64,000 bases of DNA from Candidatus Poribacteria bacterium. GTDB lineage: Bacteria; Poribacteria; WGA-4E; WGA-3G. Position 1 is the stretch's first letter; every line of letters starts with the position of its first letter. Shown one piece after another: positions 53,433 to 61,753 of the stretch. The stretch spans positions 1,240,001 to 1,304,000 of the forward strand of contig OY282386.1 in the NCBI GenBank assembly GCA_958295945.1, in the 5' to 3' direction. Position numbers and translations under genes: made by a program. Under the pieces are notes generated by a model. The model ran no database searches. It worked only from the letters and a program-made list of their open reading frames with translations, and was not told the origin of the DNA.

Positions 53433-53972
53433 TTATAGATGCCGTTGAATTTGGTGGAAACTCTTTGCATCTAACTCCCGGTAATCTGGTATGTCGTATC
53501 GATTCCCTCGCACATCCGTCACAAAAAGCCGTGCAGGGAGTGCCTGTTTTATATTTTGATTCAATCCGCGCACTTGGAATGTCACACGTCCGCGTTCCGT
53601 TTCGACCTCCCATTCATGTATGCCGAATTGTTCTTTGACACGATATATTTTTTTAATAGTCGGTGTGAAATAGCGTTTGTCTAATTCCTCGTTTAGTATA
53701 TTTTGACTTTCAGATGTGAGTTCAGATGGGTTTACAAGGATGCCGATTTCAGTATCTTCATCAGCCGCGAGTGATATATATTTGTCTGGATTGCTGAGTG
53801 GCATGAGTTTCCGCACAATAACACGTAGATGGCATACTTCATTATGGATTTCAAGTCTTGCAGTACCTACCGGTGAACGCGAGAACGTAAGTTCTTTTGC
53901 CTCCAGAAAACGTTGTGTAAAGTCATCCTGTTCAGGTGCTTTTGTTGATTCTGTTTTATCTTTGTCCTGCAT
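53433..53972 (-). CDS. DUF1854 family protein
   Basis: A 179-residue protein of the DUF1854 family by size and sequence: LTFSRSPVGTARLEIHNEVC, VIVRKLMPLSNPDKYISL and the C-terminal YRVKEQFGIHEWEVETERGR with FVTDVRGNRYDIPD. DUF1854 genes often adjoin an ABC exporter of the kind found here, and that pair has been linked to cyanophycin metabolism in some genomes; no cyanophycin gene is in this window. Two bases separate it from the exporter gene. Probably a cytoplasmic accessory subunit. Confidence 0.75.
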   Translation of the reverse strand: MQDKDKTESTKAPEQDDFTQRFLEAKELTFSRSPVGTARLEIHNEVCHLRVIVRKLMPLSNPDKYISLAADEDTEIGILVNPSELTSESQNILNEELDKRYFTPTIKKIYRVKEQFGIHEWEVETERGRVTFQVRGLNQNIKQALPARLFVTDVRGNRYDIPDYRELDAKSFHQIQRHL

Positions 53973-53974
53973 CT

Positions 53975-56296
53975 CTATCTCTCCAAGATTTGTGCTTCAG
54001 CACGAACATTCGCGGCTTCGCGCTGTGTTTCTACGAGTTTGTAATAGATACCCTTTTTCTCCATCAGTTCCGCGTGGGAACCGCATTCAACACCTTTCCC
54101 TTTTTCAATGACAAAAAGTCTGTCTGCATTTCGGAGTGTGGAGAGGCGGTGGGCGATCGCAAATGTAGTTCGGTTTTGCACCAACCTGTCAATTGCTTGC
54201 TGTATCTTCTTTTCGGTTTCCACATCTACTGAAGAGGTGGCTTCATCAAGGATCAAAATACGGGGATTATGCAAAATTGCTCTTGCGATTGAGATACGTT
54301 GCCGTTCTCCACCGGATAGACTACCACCACGTTCACCGACTTCCGTATCATATCCATCAGGGAACTTGACGATGAATTCGTGTGCGTTTGCTGCTCTTGC
54401 AGCTGTGATTATATCCTCCATGCTTGCATCAGGATTTGCGTAAGCGATGTTCTCTCCTATGGTCCCGCTGAAGAGATACGGTTCTTGTAGTACCACACCG
54501 ATCTGCCTACGTAAATCTCTGAGGTTAACCTGCTTTATGTCTTCACCATCGATTTCTAATTTACCTCCATCTGGCGTATAGAAACGGCAAATTAGATTGA
54601 TGAGTGTGGACTTCCCTGCACCAGAATGCCCCACAAGACCTATCATCTCACCGGGTTTGACATGTAGATTGATGTCTTTTAGGACAGGTTTATGGGAATC
54701 ATATCCGAATGTCATGTTTCGGAATTGGACTTCACCAAGAATATTTGGCATGTCTTTTAGATTGCCATCGTCTGTTTGTTCGGGTTGTGAGTCAATGACT
54801 TCAAAAAGTCTCTCCGCTGCAGTCATAGAACGAGAAGCCCAATTGATGAGAGGACTTACATATCTTAGCGGTTCATAAAACATAGTCAGATATGCATGGA
54901 AAGCAATCAGAGTCCCAAATGTCATTGTTCCAGTGAGGATATCAAGGCCACCAACATACCATATTATCAACGATCCAAATTGTACTGCGAACAATAAAGG
55001 GTGATAATAGGTTGCCCAGATTAACTCAGCCTTTGTTTCATATTCCCGAGTATCAACGTTTGCTGTGTCGAAACGACTAACTTCACTTGTCTGTTGACCG
55101 AAAGCCCGCACGACCCGTATGCCAGATACAGAATCGTTGACAACATCAAATAGTTTTGATCGTCTCCGCCAAGCGCGATGCCAAAGACTTCGCAACTTAC
55201 GCCAGAACCAACCAGCTCCCATGACAATTATTGGAATAGGTATCAAGACGAAACACGCCAGTTTCCAATTCATCAGAAACAACATGGTACCTATACCGAA
55301 AAACAGAAACAGCTGTACACTCAGGAATGATAAGCCTTCCAAGAGAAAATCTTGTAATCGCTCACTATCTTCTGTGATATGAGAGATAACAGTGCCTGTT
55401 GTTCTTTTGTCAAAAAAACGGATAGATAGATTGTGCAGATGTTCATAGACATGTGCACGTATATTTGCTGCGATCCGAAACGTCAACCATGCACTCAATC
55501 GTGAATGTAGCACAGTAAATAAAACACGGGTTAGATATACTACTAACAATCCACCGATAGCGATTGACAAAGCTAGTACAGCAGGTTGAATAGATCTGAA
55601 AATTTGACCTAACCATGTTATATTTTCATCTGCCGCAGGTGCGGTAGCATCGTTAAGTAATAATATATCGTCAATCAGAATACGTGTGAAATAGGGTGGA
55701 AACAAGAAAATCAAAGTACTGACGATGACCAACAAGGTATAGATCCATGCCTTGCCACGATAGGGACGCATATACGAAAAAATGCGAAGCATTACTCTAT
55801 GTTTTTTCGTGCACGCAGGACAAGGGGAGAACTCATCAGCAAGTAGCAATCCACAAGTTTTGCAAGAATGTTCCTCTACTTTATAGTCCCAAACCGGTGC
55901 TTCATCGCGTTTGCCGTCTCTAAATTCAATCTCATCTCCAATAAAACGTGCGACAAATCCAAACTTCGCTGCACAACTGTTTGAGTAACGAATTAGGTCT
56001 ATCGTGCCTTCGTGTGTTTCCAACACGACGAGTCCAGCATCAACAACGGACTCTGCACGAATGCCAAGGACACTTTCATAAGGTATATAGTGAAGCACCT
56101 CACCTTCACCAGTTACCGTGAATATAGCAGCATCTGTCAACACAAACCATTCTTCACCAAAAGTGCCTGTATGAATAACATCACTGCGGACAGCGAACCT
56201 TATTTTTTCAAAATGGATATCCAGCGTCTTTAAAGTTTGTTCAATAGATTCGGGCAGCTCATCAAGCGTACCCGTTGGTGTGTCTGCGGTTGACAT
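53975..56296 (-). CDS. ABC exporter with N-terminal extra domain and zinc ribbon
   Basis: A 773-residue half-transporter. Residues 1-130 form an extra beta-rich domain (VIHTGTFGEEWFVLTDAAIF), then a zinc ribbon CKTCGLLLADEFSPCPAC. After that come about six transmembrane helices (WIYTLLVIVSTLIFLFP, LFLFFGIGTMLFLMN and others) and a full nucleotide-binding domain: Walker A GHSGAGKSTLI, Q-loop, LSGGERQRISIARA, ILILDEATSSVD and the switch His in IAHRLST. It exports an unknown substrate, probably with its DUF1854 partner. Start: AAAGGAAG before the ATG. Confidence 0.88.
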   Translation of the reverse strand: MSTADTPTGTLDELPESIEQTLKTLDIHFEKIRFAVRSDVIHTGTFGEEWFVLTDAAIFTVTGEGEVLHYIPYESVLGIRAESVVDAGLVVLETHEGTIDLIRYSNSCAAKFGFVARFIGDEIEFRDGKRDEAPVWDYKVEEHSCKTCGLLLADEFSPCPACTKKHRVMLRIFSYMRPYRGKAWIYTLLVIVSTLIFLFPPYFTRILIDDILLLNDATAPAADENITWLGQIFRSIQPAVLALSIAIGGLLVVYLTRVLFTVLHSRLSAWLTFRIAANIRAHVYEHLHNLSIRFFDKRTTGTVISHITEDSERLQDFLLEGLSFLSVQLFLFFGIGTMLFLMNWKLACFVLIPIPIIVMGAGWFWRKLRSLWHRAWRRRSKLFDVVNDSVSGIRVVRAFGQQTSEVSRFDTANVDTREYETKAELIWATYYHPLLFAVQFGSLIIWYVGGLDILTGTMTFGTLIAFHAYLTMFYEPLRYVSPLINWASRSMTAAERLFEVIDSQPEQTDDGNLKDMPNILGEVQFRNMTFGYDSHKPVLKDINLHVKPGEMIGLVGHSGAGKSTLINLICRFYTPDGGKLEIDGEDIKQVNLRDLRRQIGVVLQEPYLFSGTIGENIAYANPDASMEDIITAARAANAHEFIVKFPDGYDTEVGERGGSLSGGERQRISIARAILHNPRILILDEATSSVDVETEKKIQQAIDRLVQNRTTFAIAHRLSTLRNADRLFVIEKGKGVECGSHAELMEKKGIYYKLVETQREAANVRAEAQILER

Positions 56297-56353
56297 GTCT
56301 TCCTTTAAAGTAATGCTGTATGCGCGATTTCAAATCGCGCATACAAGAAGATT

Positions 56354-56389
56354 TACGCAATAAGTCGTTTTGGGATTAGTTAAATCTGG
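56354..56389. repeat. Cassette-boundary repeat A
   Basis: The motif TACGCAATAAGTCGTTTTGG, continuing GATTAGTTAAATCTGG, differs from repeat B (56701-56736) at three of 36 positions. The core is inverted at 59565-59583 (repeat C). It sits 58 bases upstream of the ABC exporter start and marks one edge of the methyltransferase/HEPN insertion. Confidence 0.8.
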
Positions 56390-56425
56390 CATAACATTTG
56401 TGTTAGGATAATCAGTCACCTACAT

Positions 56426-56707
56426 TTAGTTTATCTGTGCCAAAAATTCTTTTGTTGTCATTATTTTTGTGCGGAATTTTTGAAACCCATTTGGTTTAAG
56501 ATTTAACCTATCAAAGTATTCATAGTTTATACTTTTACATATTGTTATTAAGTCTTCATCATCTGAAACAAAAATATCACAGAATGACAAGTATAGTAGG
56601 TATCTTATATCCCTTGTAAAATTTGTAACTTGAGTCTTTATCATAAATTCGGATTTCTCTATATGGAAATATAGCAAATATACGTAATAGCAGAAAAAAG
56701 TACGCAA
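56426..56707 (-). pseudogene. PIN-like protein C-terminal fragment
   Basis: A 93-residue frame whose first codon (TTG 56707) lies inside repeat B, so its 5' end has been replaced. The stretch RDIRYLLYLSFCDIFVSDDE and DLITICKSINYEYF looks like the last third of a PIN-like or similar nuclease (CD-x-FVS-x-D). It has no ribosome site of its own. It is flanked by repeats A and B, so it may be left from earlier cargo. Confidence 0.45.
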
Positions 56708-56736
56708 TAAGTAGTTTTGGGATTGGTTAAATTTGG
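56701..56736. repeat. Cassette-boundary repeat B
   Basis: TACGCAATAAGTAGTTTTGG, continuing GATTGGTTAAATTTGG: a direct repeat of A, with the core CGCAATAAGTAGTTTTGGG identical to repeat C. It ends 32 bases before the stop codon of the HEPN protein, so the two genes lie between repeats B and C. Confidence 0.8.
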
Positions 56737-56767
56737 TTTCACAGCAAATAGTGTGGCATTGTGACGT

Positions 56768-58285
56768 TTATGACTTTAAAAAATCAGGGAATTTTTGTAT
56801 AAGTTTTCGCCCAAAATTATCAAAATAGGATAGATTTGGAATACATTTTATTATTTTTAATAAGGTTGTGAGAGGGACATCGGCTATATGTAATACACAG
56901 ATTTTAAAAGCAAACTCCAAAATATTACAAAGTTCATAAATATCACTATTTTCTGGAAATTTACCTGAATGTATAAAGTTATTTCTAATAGATGATGTTT
57001 CTGCTGTGACTTTTTTTCTCTCTTCATTGTAACCGGTTGGTTCATTTTCAATTTTAGATAGCATGGAAAAATATATTTCCAAACATGTTTCTATTTTTGT
57101 TCCTCCTGTAACTGAAAATATATTATTGATTTTTGATTCTATAATTTTCATAATTTCAGGTTCTACTTCCTCAAGTGTGCTTTTTGTCAAATTTAATATT
57201 TTTGATTCTAATTCCTTTCTGTTTTCTTTTGATTTGAAAGGATAAACAGACGAATTATTGGTGGGACGAGAATATATTGATTCCATACATGTTACGAGGT
57301 GAATGAGTCGGATCGTATCATGTGATTTTCTGGCAGCTAAATCTATAGGGAACAAACTAAAATACAGATTTAGTGGTGCTATGATTTTATCGTAATTTTC
57401 AATAAAGCATTGTATAATTTCAGTTTTTTCTTCGAGATTGATTTCGCTATACCCGTAATAGTTATTACCTTTATTATCTTTTCCAAAATTATTAAGGTCA
57501 ACGGGGATACTAAATTCAGTAAAAATGTTCTGTTTATCCTCATGTGCAGAGTTAATCAGCCACTGACTTTTAATAAAATTGTATGTCATATTGGTTCGCA
57601 ATAGTTTTTCTTCTTTTTTCAATAGAAAACAATTAAACACTTGAACAGGTTTGCCATAAAAGAAAGAAAAACAGTCATTTATTATTTCTATTATGTTTAT
57701 TAGTATTTCAAGGTCTATAGTCTTCTTACTACATTCTATTGTAAAACAATGGTATTTTTTTGAATTAGGTCCTGTTGAGTTTGTGTCAATTTCTAATTTG
57801 AATTCTTGTTTTTCAAAAGTAAAAATTCTACTTTCTTTACATTCTTCTTTTGAGAAGAATAAGTCAACATTATCATTTTCAAAGAGTCTTGATATTCTGT
57901 TATGACTGGTCTCTATTCGGAAGAAACACTCGTCAAATTTCAATTCTTCTATTATATCTGTCTTTTGTTCTGTTACATTTGTAAAAAAACATTCGCCTAC
58001 ATGAAATAGTGTTTGATGAGCAACACCTGTATTTGCGGATCTAAAAGGTATTAGGTTTTTTAAATAGACTTGGCTATTTACTGAAGACCTATAATCAAGT
58101 TCATATCCATCTATTTTTTCTACAATAATTCCCTGAATTGCCTCAAATGTATTTTCATGTAATCTTAATTCGCATTCAAAATCATGTAATTCCAAAGATA
58201 TGTTATTGTTTCCAATTTCCAAAATTCCATATACGATTTTCTCATTCAAATTAAACTGCCCACAGAAAATTTTTTTGTGATACAT
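56768..58285 (-). CDS. ApeA-like HEPN protein (putative abortive-infection RNase)
   Basis: A 505-residue protein. The C-terminal part carries a HEPN nuclease motif, SSIRNNFIHSGKF, with R434-x4-H439 fitting the RX4-6H rule, in a helical domain (about 320-490). The N-terminal part (1-220), with GQFNLNEKIVYGILEIGNNN and strand-rich sequence, resembles the beta-rich N-terminal domain of ApeA anti-phage proteins. HEPN RNases of this kind cut RNA on infection. ATG 58285 has AAGGACA upstream. It is the second gene of the pair after the methyltransferase-HNH gene, and AT-rich compared with the neighbours. The assignment is from motif memory. Confidence 0.65.
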   Translation of the reverse strand: MYHKKIFCGQFNLNEKIVYGILEIGNNNISLELHDFECELRLHENTFEAIQGIIVEKIDGYELDYRSSVNSQVYLKNLIPFRSANTGVAHQTLFHVGECFFTNVTEQKTDIIEELKFDECFFRIETSHNRISRLFENDNVDLFFSKEECKESRIFTFEKQEFKLEIDTNSTGPNSKKYHCFTIECSKKTIDLEILINIIEIINDCFSFFYGKPVQVFNCFLLKKEEKLLRTNMTYNFIKSQWLINSAHEDKQNIFTEFSIPVDLNNFGKDNKGNNYYGYSEINLEEKTEIIQCFIENYDKIIAPLNLYFSLFPIDLAARKSHDTIRLIHLVTCMESIYSRPTNNSSVYPFKSKENRKELESKILNLTKSTLEEVEPEIMKIIESKINNIFSVTGGTKIETCLEIYFSMLSKIENEPTGYNEERKKVTAETSSIRNNFIHSGKFPENSDIYELCNILEFAFKICVLHIADVPLTTLLKIIKCIPNLSYFDNFGRKLIQKFPDFLKS

Positions 58286-58338
58286 ATTTGTCCTTACTTG
58301 TTTTTACTGGTTTGGATTGAAAACGCAATTAGTAATTT

Positions 58339-59532
58339 TTATATTTCAATCTTGTTCAGTCTTGAGATAAGATATTCTTGTCCACGCTCACCTTTAATTC
58401 TGTTACAGTTACTACAAAGCAATTGAAGATTCTTAATATGGTCAGTGCCTCCCACTTCTTTTGCTATAATATGGTCAACTTCAAGGTGTTGTTTCTGAAA
58501 ATGTGTGCCACACCCATTACAATCCCCACTTTGTTCACCATATAACTGGGTTTTGTTTTCAGGTGCGTTGTATCGTGGAATATCGCCCAAATCCGTGCGT
58601 TTAGGAATATCTGTGCGTGCAATAATTTCCTGAAACAATCCCTGATCTGTTTTGATGCGTTCAACAACTAATTCAGCTGCTTTCTCTGATATGTCAATAC
58701 CTATCCAATCTCGTTGAAGTCTATCAGCTGCCACGCATGTTGTAGCACACCCGCAAAACGGGTCAAGCACTACGTCACCTTCGTTTGATGAGGCTTTGAT
58801 AATGTGGGCTAAGAGGGTAAGTGGTTTTTGGGTTGGGTAGCCTGTTCGTTCTTTTGCCATGTTATTTATTGTTGGTATTCTCCAAACGTCGTGCATGAGT
58901 TTGCCTTTCTCGTTTGGACTATATCGTGCGTCACCATAGCTGCCAGAGGCTTTTACCCAATTACTATCTGATGAATATGGCTCACGCATACTATCCCAAT
59001 TAAAAGACGTTGCGTCACTTTTGGCATAAAAGAAAATTGTGTCATGTTTGCGTCCAATGAATTTTCTTGACGTTGAGGCAACATTGTAATAATGCCAAAT
59101 CACCTCATTCCGAAAATTGCCTTTCCCGAATACCGCGTCCATAACCAACTTGAGATAGTGGCTCATTGTCGTATCACAATGAAGATAGATAGCCCCTGTA
59201 TCTTTCAGAATGCGGTGCATCTCCAGTAACCGAACCGCCATGTAAATGAGATAAGATTTGTCGCTGTTCGTCATTGCAGCATGGATAACTCGGTTCAGAG
59301 CAGGATATTTCGTCTCAATTAGATCAAGCCATGCGTTGTCTACGTCCGAAAGTGTCCATGTATCTTTGAATTCAGCACCAGCAGCAGCTGAACCTATAGG
59401 GGCTGCGTAGTTAGTCTTACTATTAAAAGGCGGGTCAAGGTAGATTAAATCTACTGATTCACTATTTATCCCACGCATTATAGGCAGATTATCACCTGTG
59501 AATACCGTCTTTGGTTTAATATTTGTAGTCAT
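58339..59532 (-). CDS. DNA N6/N4 methyltransferase fused to HNH endonuclease
   Basis: A 397-residue protein starting at ATG 59532, with GAGG upstream. The beta-class methyltransferase shows motif IV LIYLDPPFNSKT (D33-F36), ILKDTGAIYLHCD, and motif I late in the chain, LDPFCGCATTCVAADRL, so the order is permuted as in that class. The last 75 residues are an HNH domain: CNGCGTHF, then HLEVDHIIAKEVGGTDH and LLCSNCNRIKGER, with both zinc Cys pairs and the catalytic His present. One chain could methylate and cut DNA, though HNH may also act on its own. It precedes the HEPN gene by 53 bases and forms one cassette with it. Confidence 0.8.
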   Translation of the reverse strand: MTTNIKPKTVFTGDNLPIMRGINSESVDLIYLDPPFNSKTNYAAPIGSAAAGAEFKDTWTLSDVDNAWLDLIETKYPALNRVIHAAMTNSDKSYLIYMAVRLLEMHRILKDTGAIYLHCDTTMSHYLKLVMDAVFGKGNFRNEVIWHYYNVASTSRKFIGRKHDTIFFYAKSDATSFNWDSMREPYSSDSNWVKASGSYGDARYSPNEKGKLMHDVWRIPTINNMAKERTGYPTQKPLTLLAHIIKASSNEGDVVLDPFCGCATTCVAADRLQRDWIGIDISEKAAELVVERIKTDQGLFQEIIARTDIPKRTDLGDIPRYNAPENKTQLYGEQSGDCNGCGTHFQKQHLEVDHIIAKEVGGTDHIKNLQLLCSNCNRIKGERGQEYLISRLNKIEI

Positions 59533-59564
59533 ACAAAAGAACCTCAAAATGTTATATTAGTAAA

Positions 59565-59583
59565 CCCAAAACTACTTATTGCG
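59565..59583. repeat. Cassette-boundary repeat C, inverted
   Basis: CCCAAAACTACTTATTGCG, the exact reverse complement of the 19-bp core CGCAATAAGTAGTTTTGGG of repeat B. It lies between the methyltransferase start and the end of the enolase-superfamily gene, marking the other boundary of the cassette. Confidence 0.85.
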
Positions 59584-59599
59584 AAGATTTATATGAGCT

Positions 59600-60718
59600 T
59601 TAAAGTTCAATGGTGTGTTTTTCCAATACTTCTTCGTTTAGTTCTATGCCAAGACCTGGTTTCGTTGATGGAATGATATAACCGTTTTCCCATTTGATAG
59701 GTTCTTTGAGTATGTCGGCGTGGAAACCGTCCCACATGTGGATACCTTCCTGAATAAGGAAGTTTGGACTGCATACATCTAATTGTATATTGGCTGCACC
59801 GCCGATTGGACCACCATAGAGGTGTGGGGCAATTTGTGCATAGTGTGCTTCACCCATTGCAGCAATCTTCTTTGCTTCAAGAATGCCACCGGTAATGGTC
59901 AAGTCCATTTGTAAGATAGAGGCGGCTTGTTGTTCCAATAGATCCGCAAACTCAAATTTTGTCAACAATCTCTCTCCTGTTGCAATGGGAATGCTGGTAA
60001 ATTGAGCCACACGTGCCATCTCTTTTATATTTTCAGGTGGAATTGGCTCCTCAAACCATAACGGGTCATACGGTTCAACGCGTTTAGCGAAACGGATTGC
60101 ACTGTTGGTATTGAATTGTCCGTGTGTGCCGATGAGTATATCACACTTATCCCCAACAGCATCACGAATTCCACGGATGACACTCTCAGCGTAGTCAAGA
60201 GTTTCTAATCTATCTGCTGTATGTGGATGCACTGGATCGAATTTGACAGCGGTGAATCCTTTTTCTACGTAAGAGAGGACAAGTTCGCCAGTTTTCTCAG
60301 GTGAATCGCCGTTCCGCCATTCCAAGAGATAGGAATATGCTCGTAATTTTTCATGGAACATGCCACCTAATAGGTTGTATATTGGTTGGTTGACTGCTTT
60401 CCCAACAATATCCCAACACGCCATCTCGATTGCACTCATCGCTGGCGTGACGAGCGGTCCGGAATGTCTGACACAAGGTCCTTCGTAGAGTGTTGACCAT
60501 ATTTTTTCTATACGAAAAGGGTCTGTTCCTTTAAGGAAACGTTCACCCCAATCTTTGATAAGTTCTATGACAACATGGTTTAGTCTGGTGTGATATGTGC
60601 ACTCACCAATCCCTTCAATTCCTTCATCCGTAACTAATTTGACAAAGATCCAATGTCGTCCGCCCCAGTGTGGTGGCGGCACATCAATCATATATGTTTT
60701 TACATCAACTATTTTCAA
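59600..60718 (-). CDS. Enolase-superfamily (mandelate racemase/muconate lactonizing type) enzyme
   Basis: A 372-residue protein with a TTG start (AGGAG upstream). N-terminal capping domain (residues about 1-125), then the barrel. The Lys of AVKFDP (about 165), the metal-binding Glu of WFEEPIPP and ATGERLL, and the His of IAPHLYGGP are in place. The first metal-ligand position reads ILIGTHGQF, so the usual Asp is Gly and the His is kept, a variant I have also seen in relatives. Probably a sugar-acid dehydratase or cycloisomerase; substrate not predictable. Poribacteria have many such genes. Confidence 0.8.
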   Translation of the reverse strand: MKIVDVKTYMIDVPPPHWGGRHWIFVKLVTDEGIEGIGECTYHTRLNHVVIELIKDWGERFLKGTDPFRIEKIWSTLYEGPCVRHSGPLVTPAMSAIEMACWDIVGKAVNQPIYNLLGGMFHEKLRAYSYLLEWRNGDSPEKTGELVLSYVEKGFTAVKFDPVHPHTADRLETLDYAESVIRGIRDAVGDKCDILIGTHGQFNTNSAIRFAKRVEPYDPLWFEEPIPPENIKEMARVAQFTSIPIATGERLLTKFEFADLLEQQAASILQMDLTITGGILEAKKIAAMGEAHYAQIAPHLYGGPIGGAANIQLDVCSPNFLIQEGIHMWDGFHADILKEPIKWENGYIIPSTKPGLGIELNEEVLEKHTIEL

Positions 60719-61365
60719 GGGGAAACTCCTATGGAAAGTATAGACTGTTAACCTTAATGAAGATATTTGATATTATACCCGATTAGTTACAATTTTACAT
60801 TAATCATCTTGAAATATCCAAGTGTTTTAAGGGGGGTATAGTTTTTGTTATAGTGAATTATAAATATAAGTTGACACTTTCGACCCACGGTAGGCGAGGT
60901 TTCCTAACCTCGCTGATGCAGAGTGTTCAAGTGATTTCAAAATCTACTATAATTGTCTGAACCAGGATTTACAGAATTAGTAGATTTGTAGGATTATGTA
61001 ATGTAAGAGGTGCAATGAATTGCGCGACTACGAAATCCGTAGTTCTTTAGTCCCGTAGAGACGATGTGTTTATACGTTTCGGTTAGTACAAACATATCAT
61101 CCCTACCAAATCAACGTCAAATGCACGTTTGTCATTTGGCGGGCACGGAGACCCCACACTACAATGGTTCATGTGATATTTTGCCAAAAACTTTAAACAC
61201 CCTATTCTCTGTTTTCCTTTGACATGAACAACACATTATGTTATTATTTACAAGTAGAATACCTATAGTAAATCTGTTCTCAACCATTGATTATTCAGAT
61301 TTCCCTCTGAAAAAAACATAAACACAATGTAATAAAGCATAAGAAATATTTATGGAGAATTAGCA
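60719..61365. other. Intergenic region with degenerate repeats
   Basis: No gene. It holds a palindromic unit (GTAGGCGAGGTTTCCTAACC, about 60891), a repeat resembling that at 1960 (TCTGAACCAGGATTTACAGA, about 60957), and a stretch around GCAATGAATTGCGCGA that recurs at about 45311 and in shorter form at about 318. The rest looks like AT-rich spacer. Confidence 0.5.
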
Positions 61366-61728
61366 ATGAAAAAACTTCTTTTCTTACTGATAACAACTGT
61401 CTTGCCAGTTTTGTTCTTTCATCAGGGAACACAAGCAGAAATTGTAACAGACGGACTTGTAAGTTATTGAACATTTGACAGAGGAAACATTGTAAATAAG
61501 ACAGCAAAGGATGTATGGGGAAACAACAATGGAACAATCTTGGGAAATCCAAAGATTGTTCCCGGTAAGGTCGGAGAAGCTCTTGAATTTGATGGTAATG
61601 GAGATTTTGTAAACCTTGAATTACTTTGTCAAACGAAGAACAAAGGAATTCTGCATATTTTAGTGCCACTTCTAATAAATCGGGGTTTCAAACCCCTCCA
61701 ACAAATGATAGGTGGCAACTTAGGTTAA
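61366..61728 (+). pseudogene. Secreted LamG protein, broken
   Basis: Starts at ATG 61366 (TGGAGAATTAGCA upstream) with signal peptide LLFLLITTVLPVLFFHQGTQA, then DGLVSY and TGA at 61468-61470 where the homologue at 19840 has Trp (DGLISYWSF). After the stop the frame still reads TFDRGNIVNKTAKDVWGNNN and ALEFDGNGDFVNLE, as in LamG proteins, then runs into the repeat shared with 10388-10473 and ends. The rest of the domain is missing. Nonsense mutation plus truncation; no sign of TGA read as Trp elsewhere. Confidence 0.8.
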
Positions 61729-61753
61729 AATAATAAACTAAGGAGAAAATACT

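Noticed and set aside
61468-61470. TGA read as tryptophan
   Set aside because: All other long genes end at ordinary stops without needing TGA as Trp, and this gene is also truncated, so it is a pseudogene.
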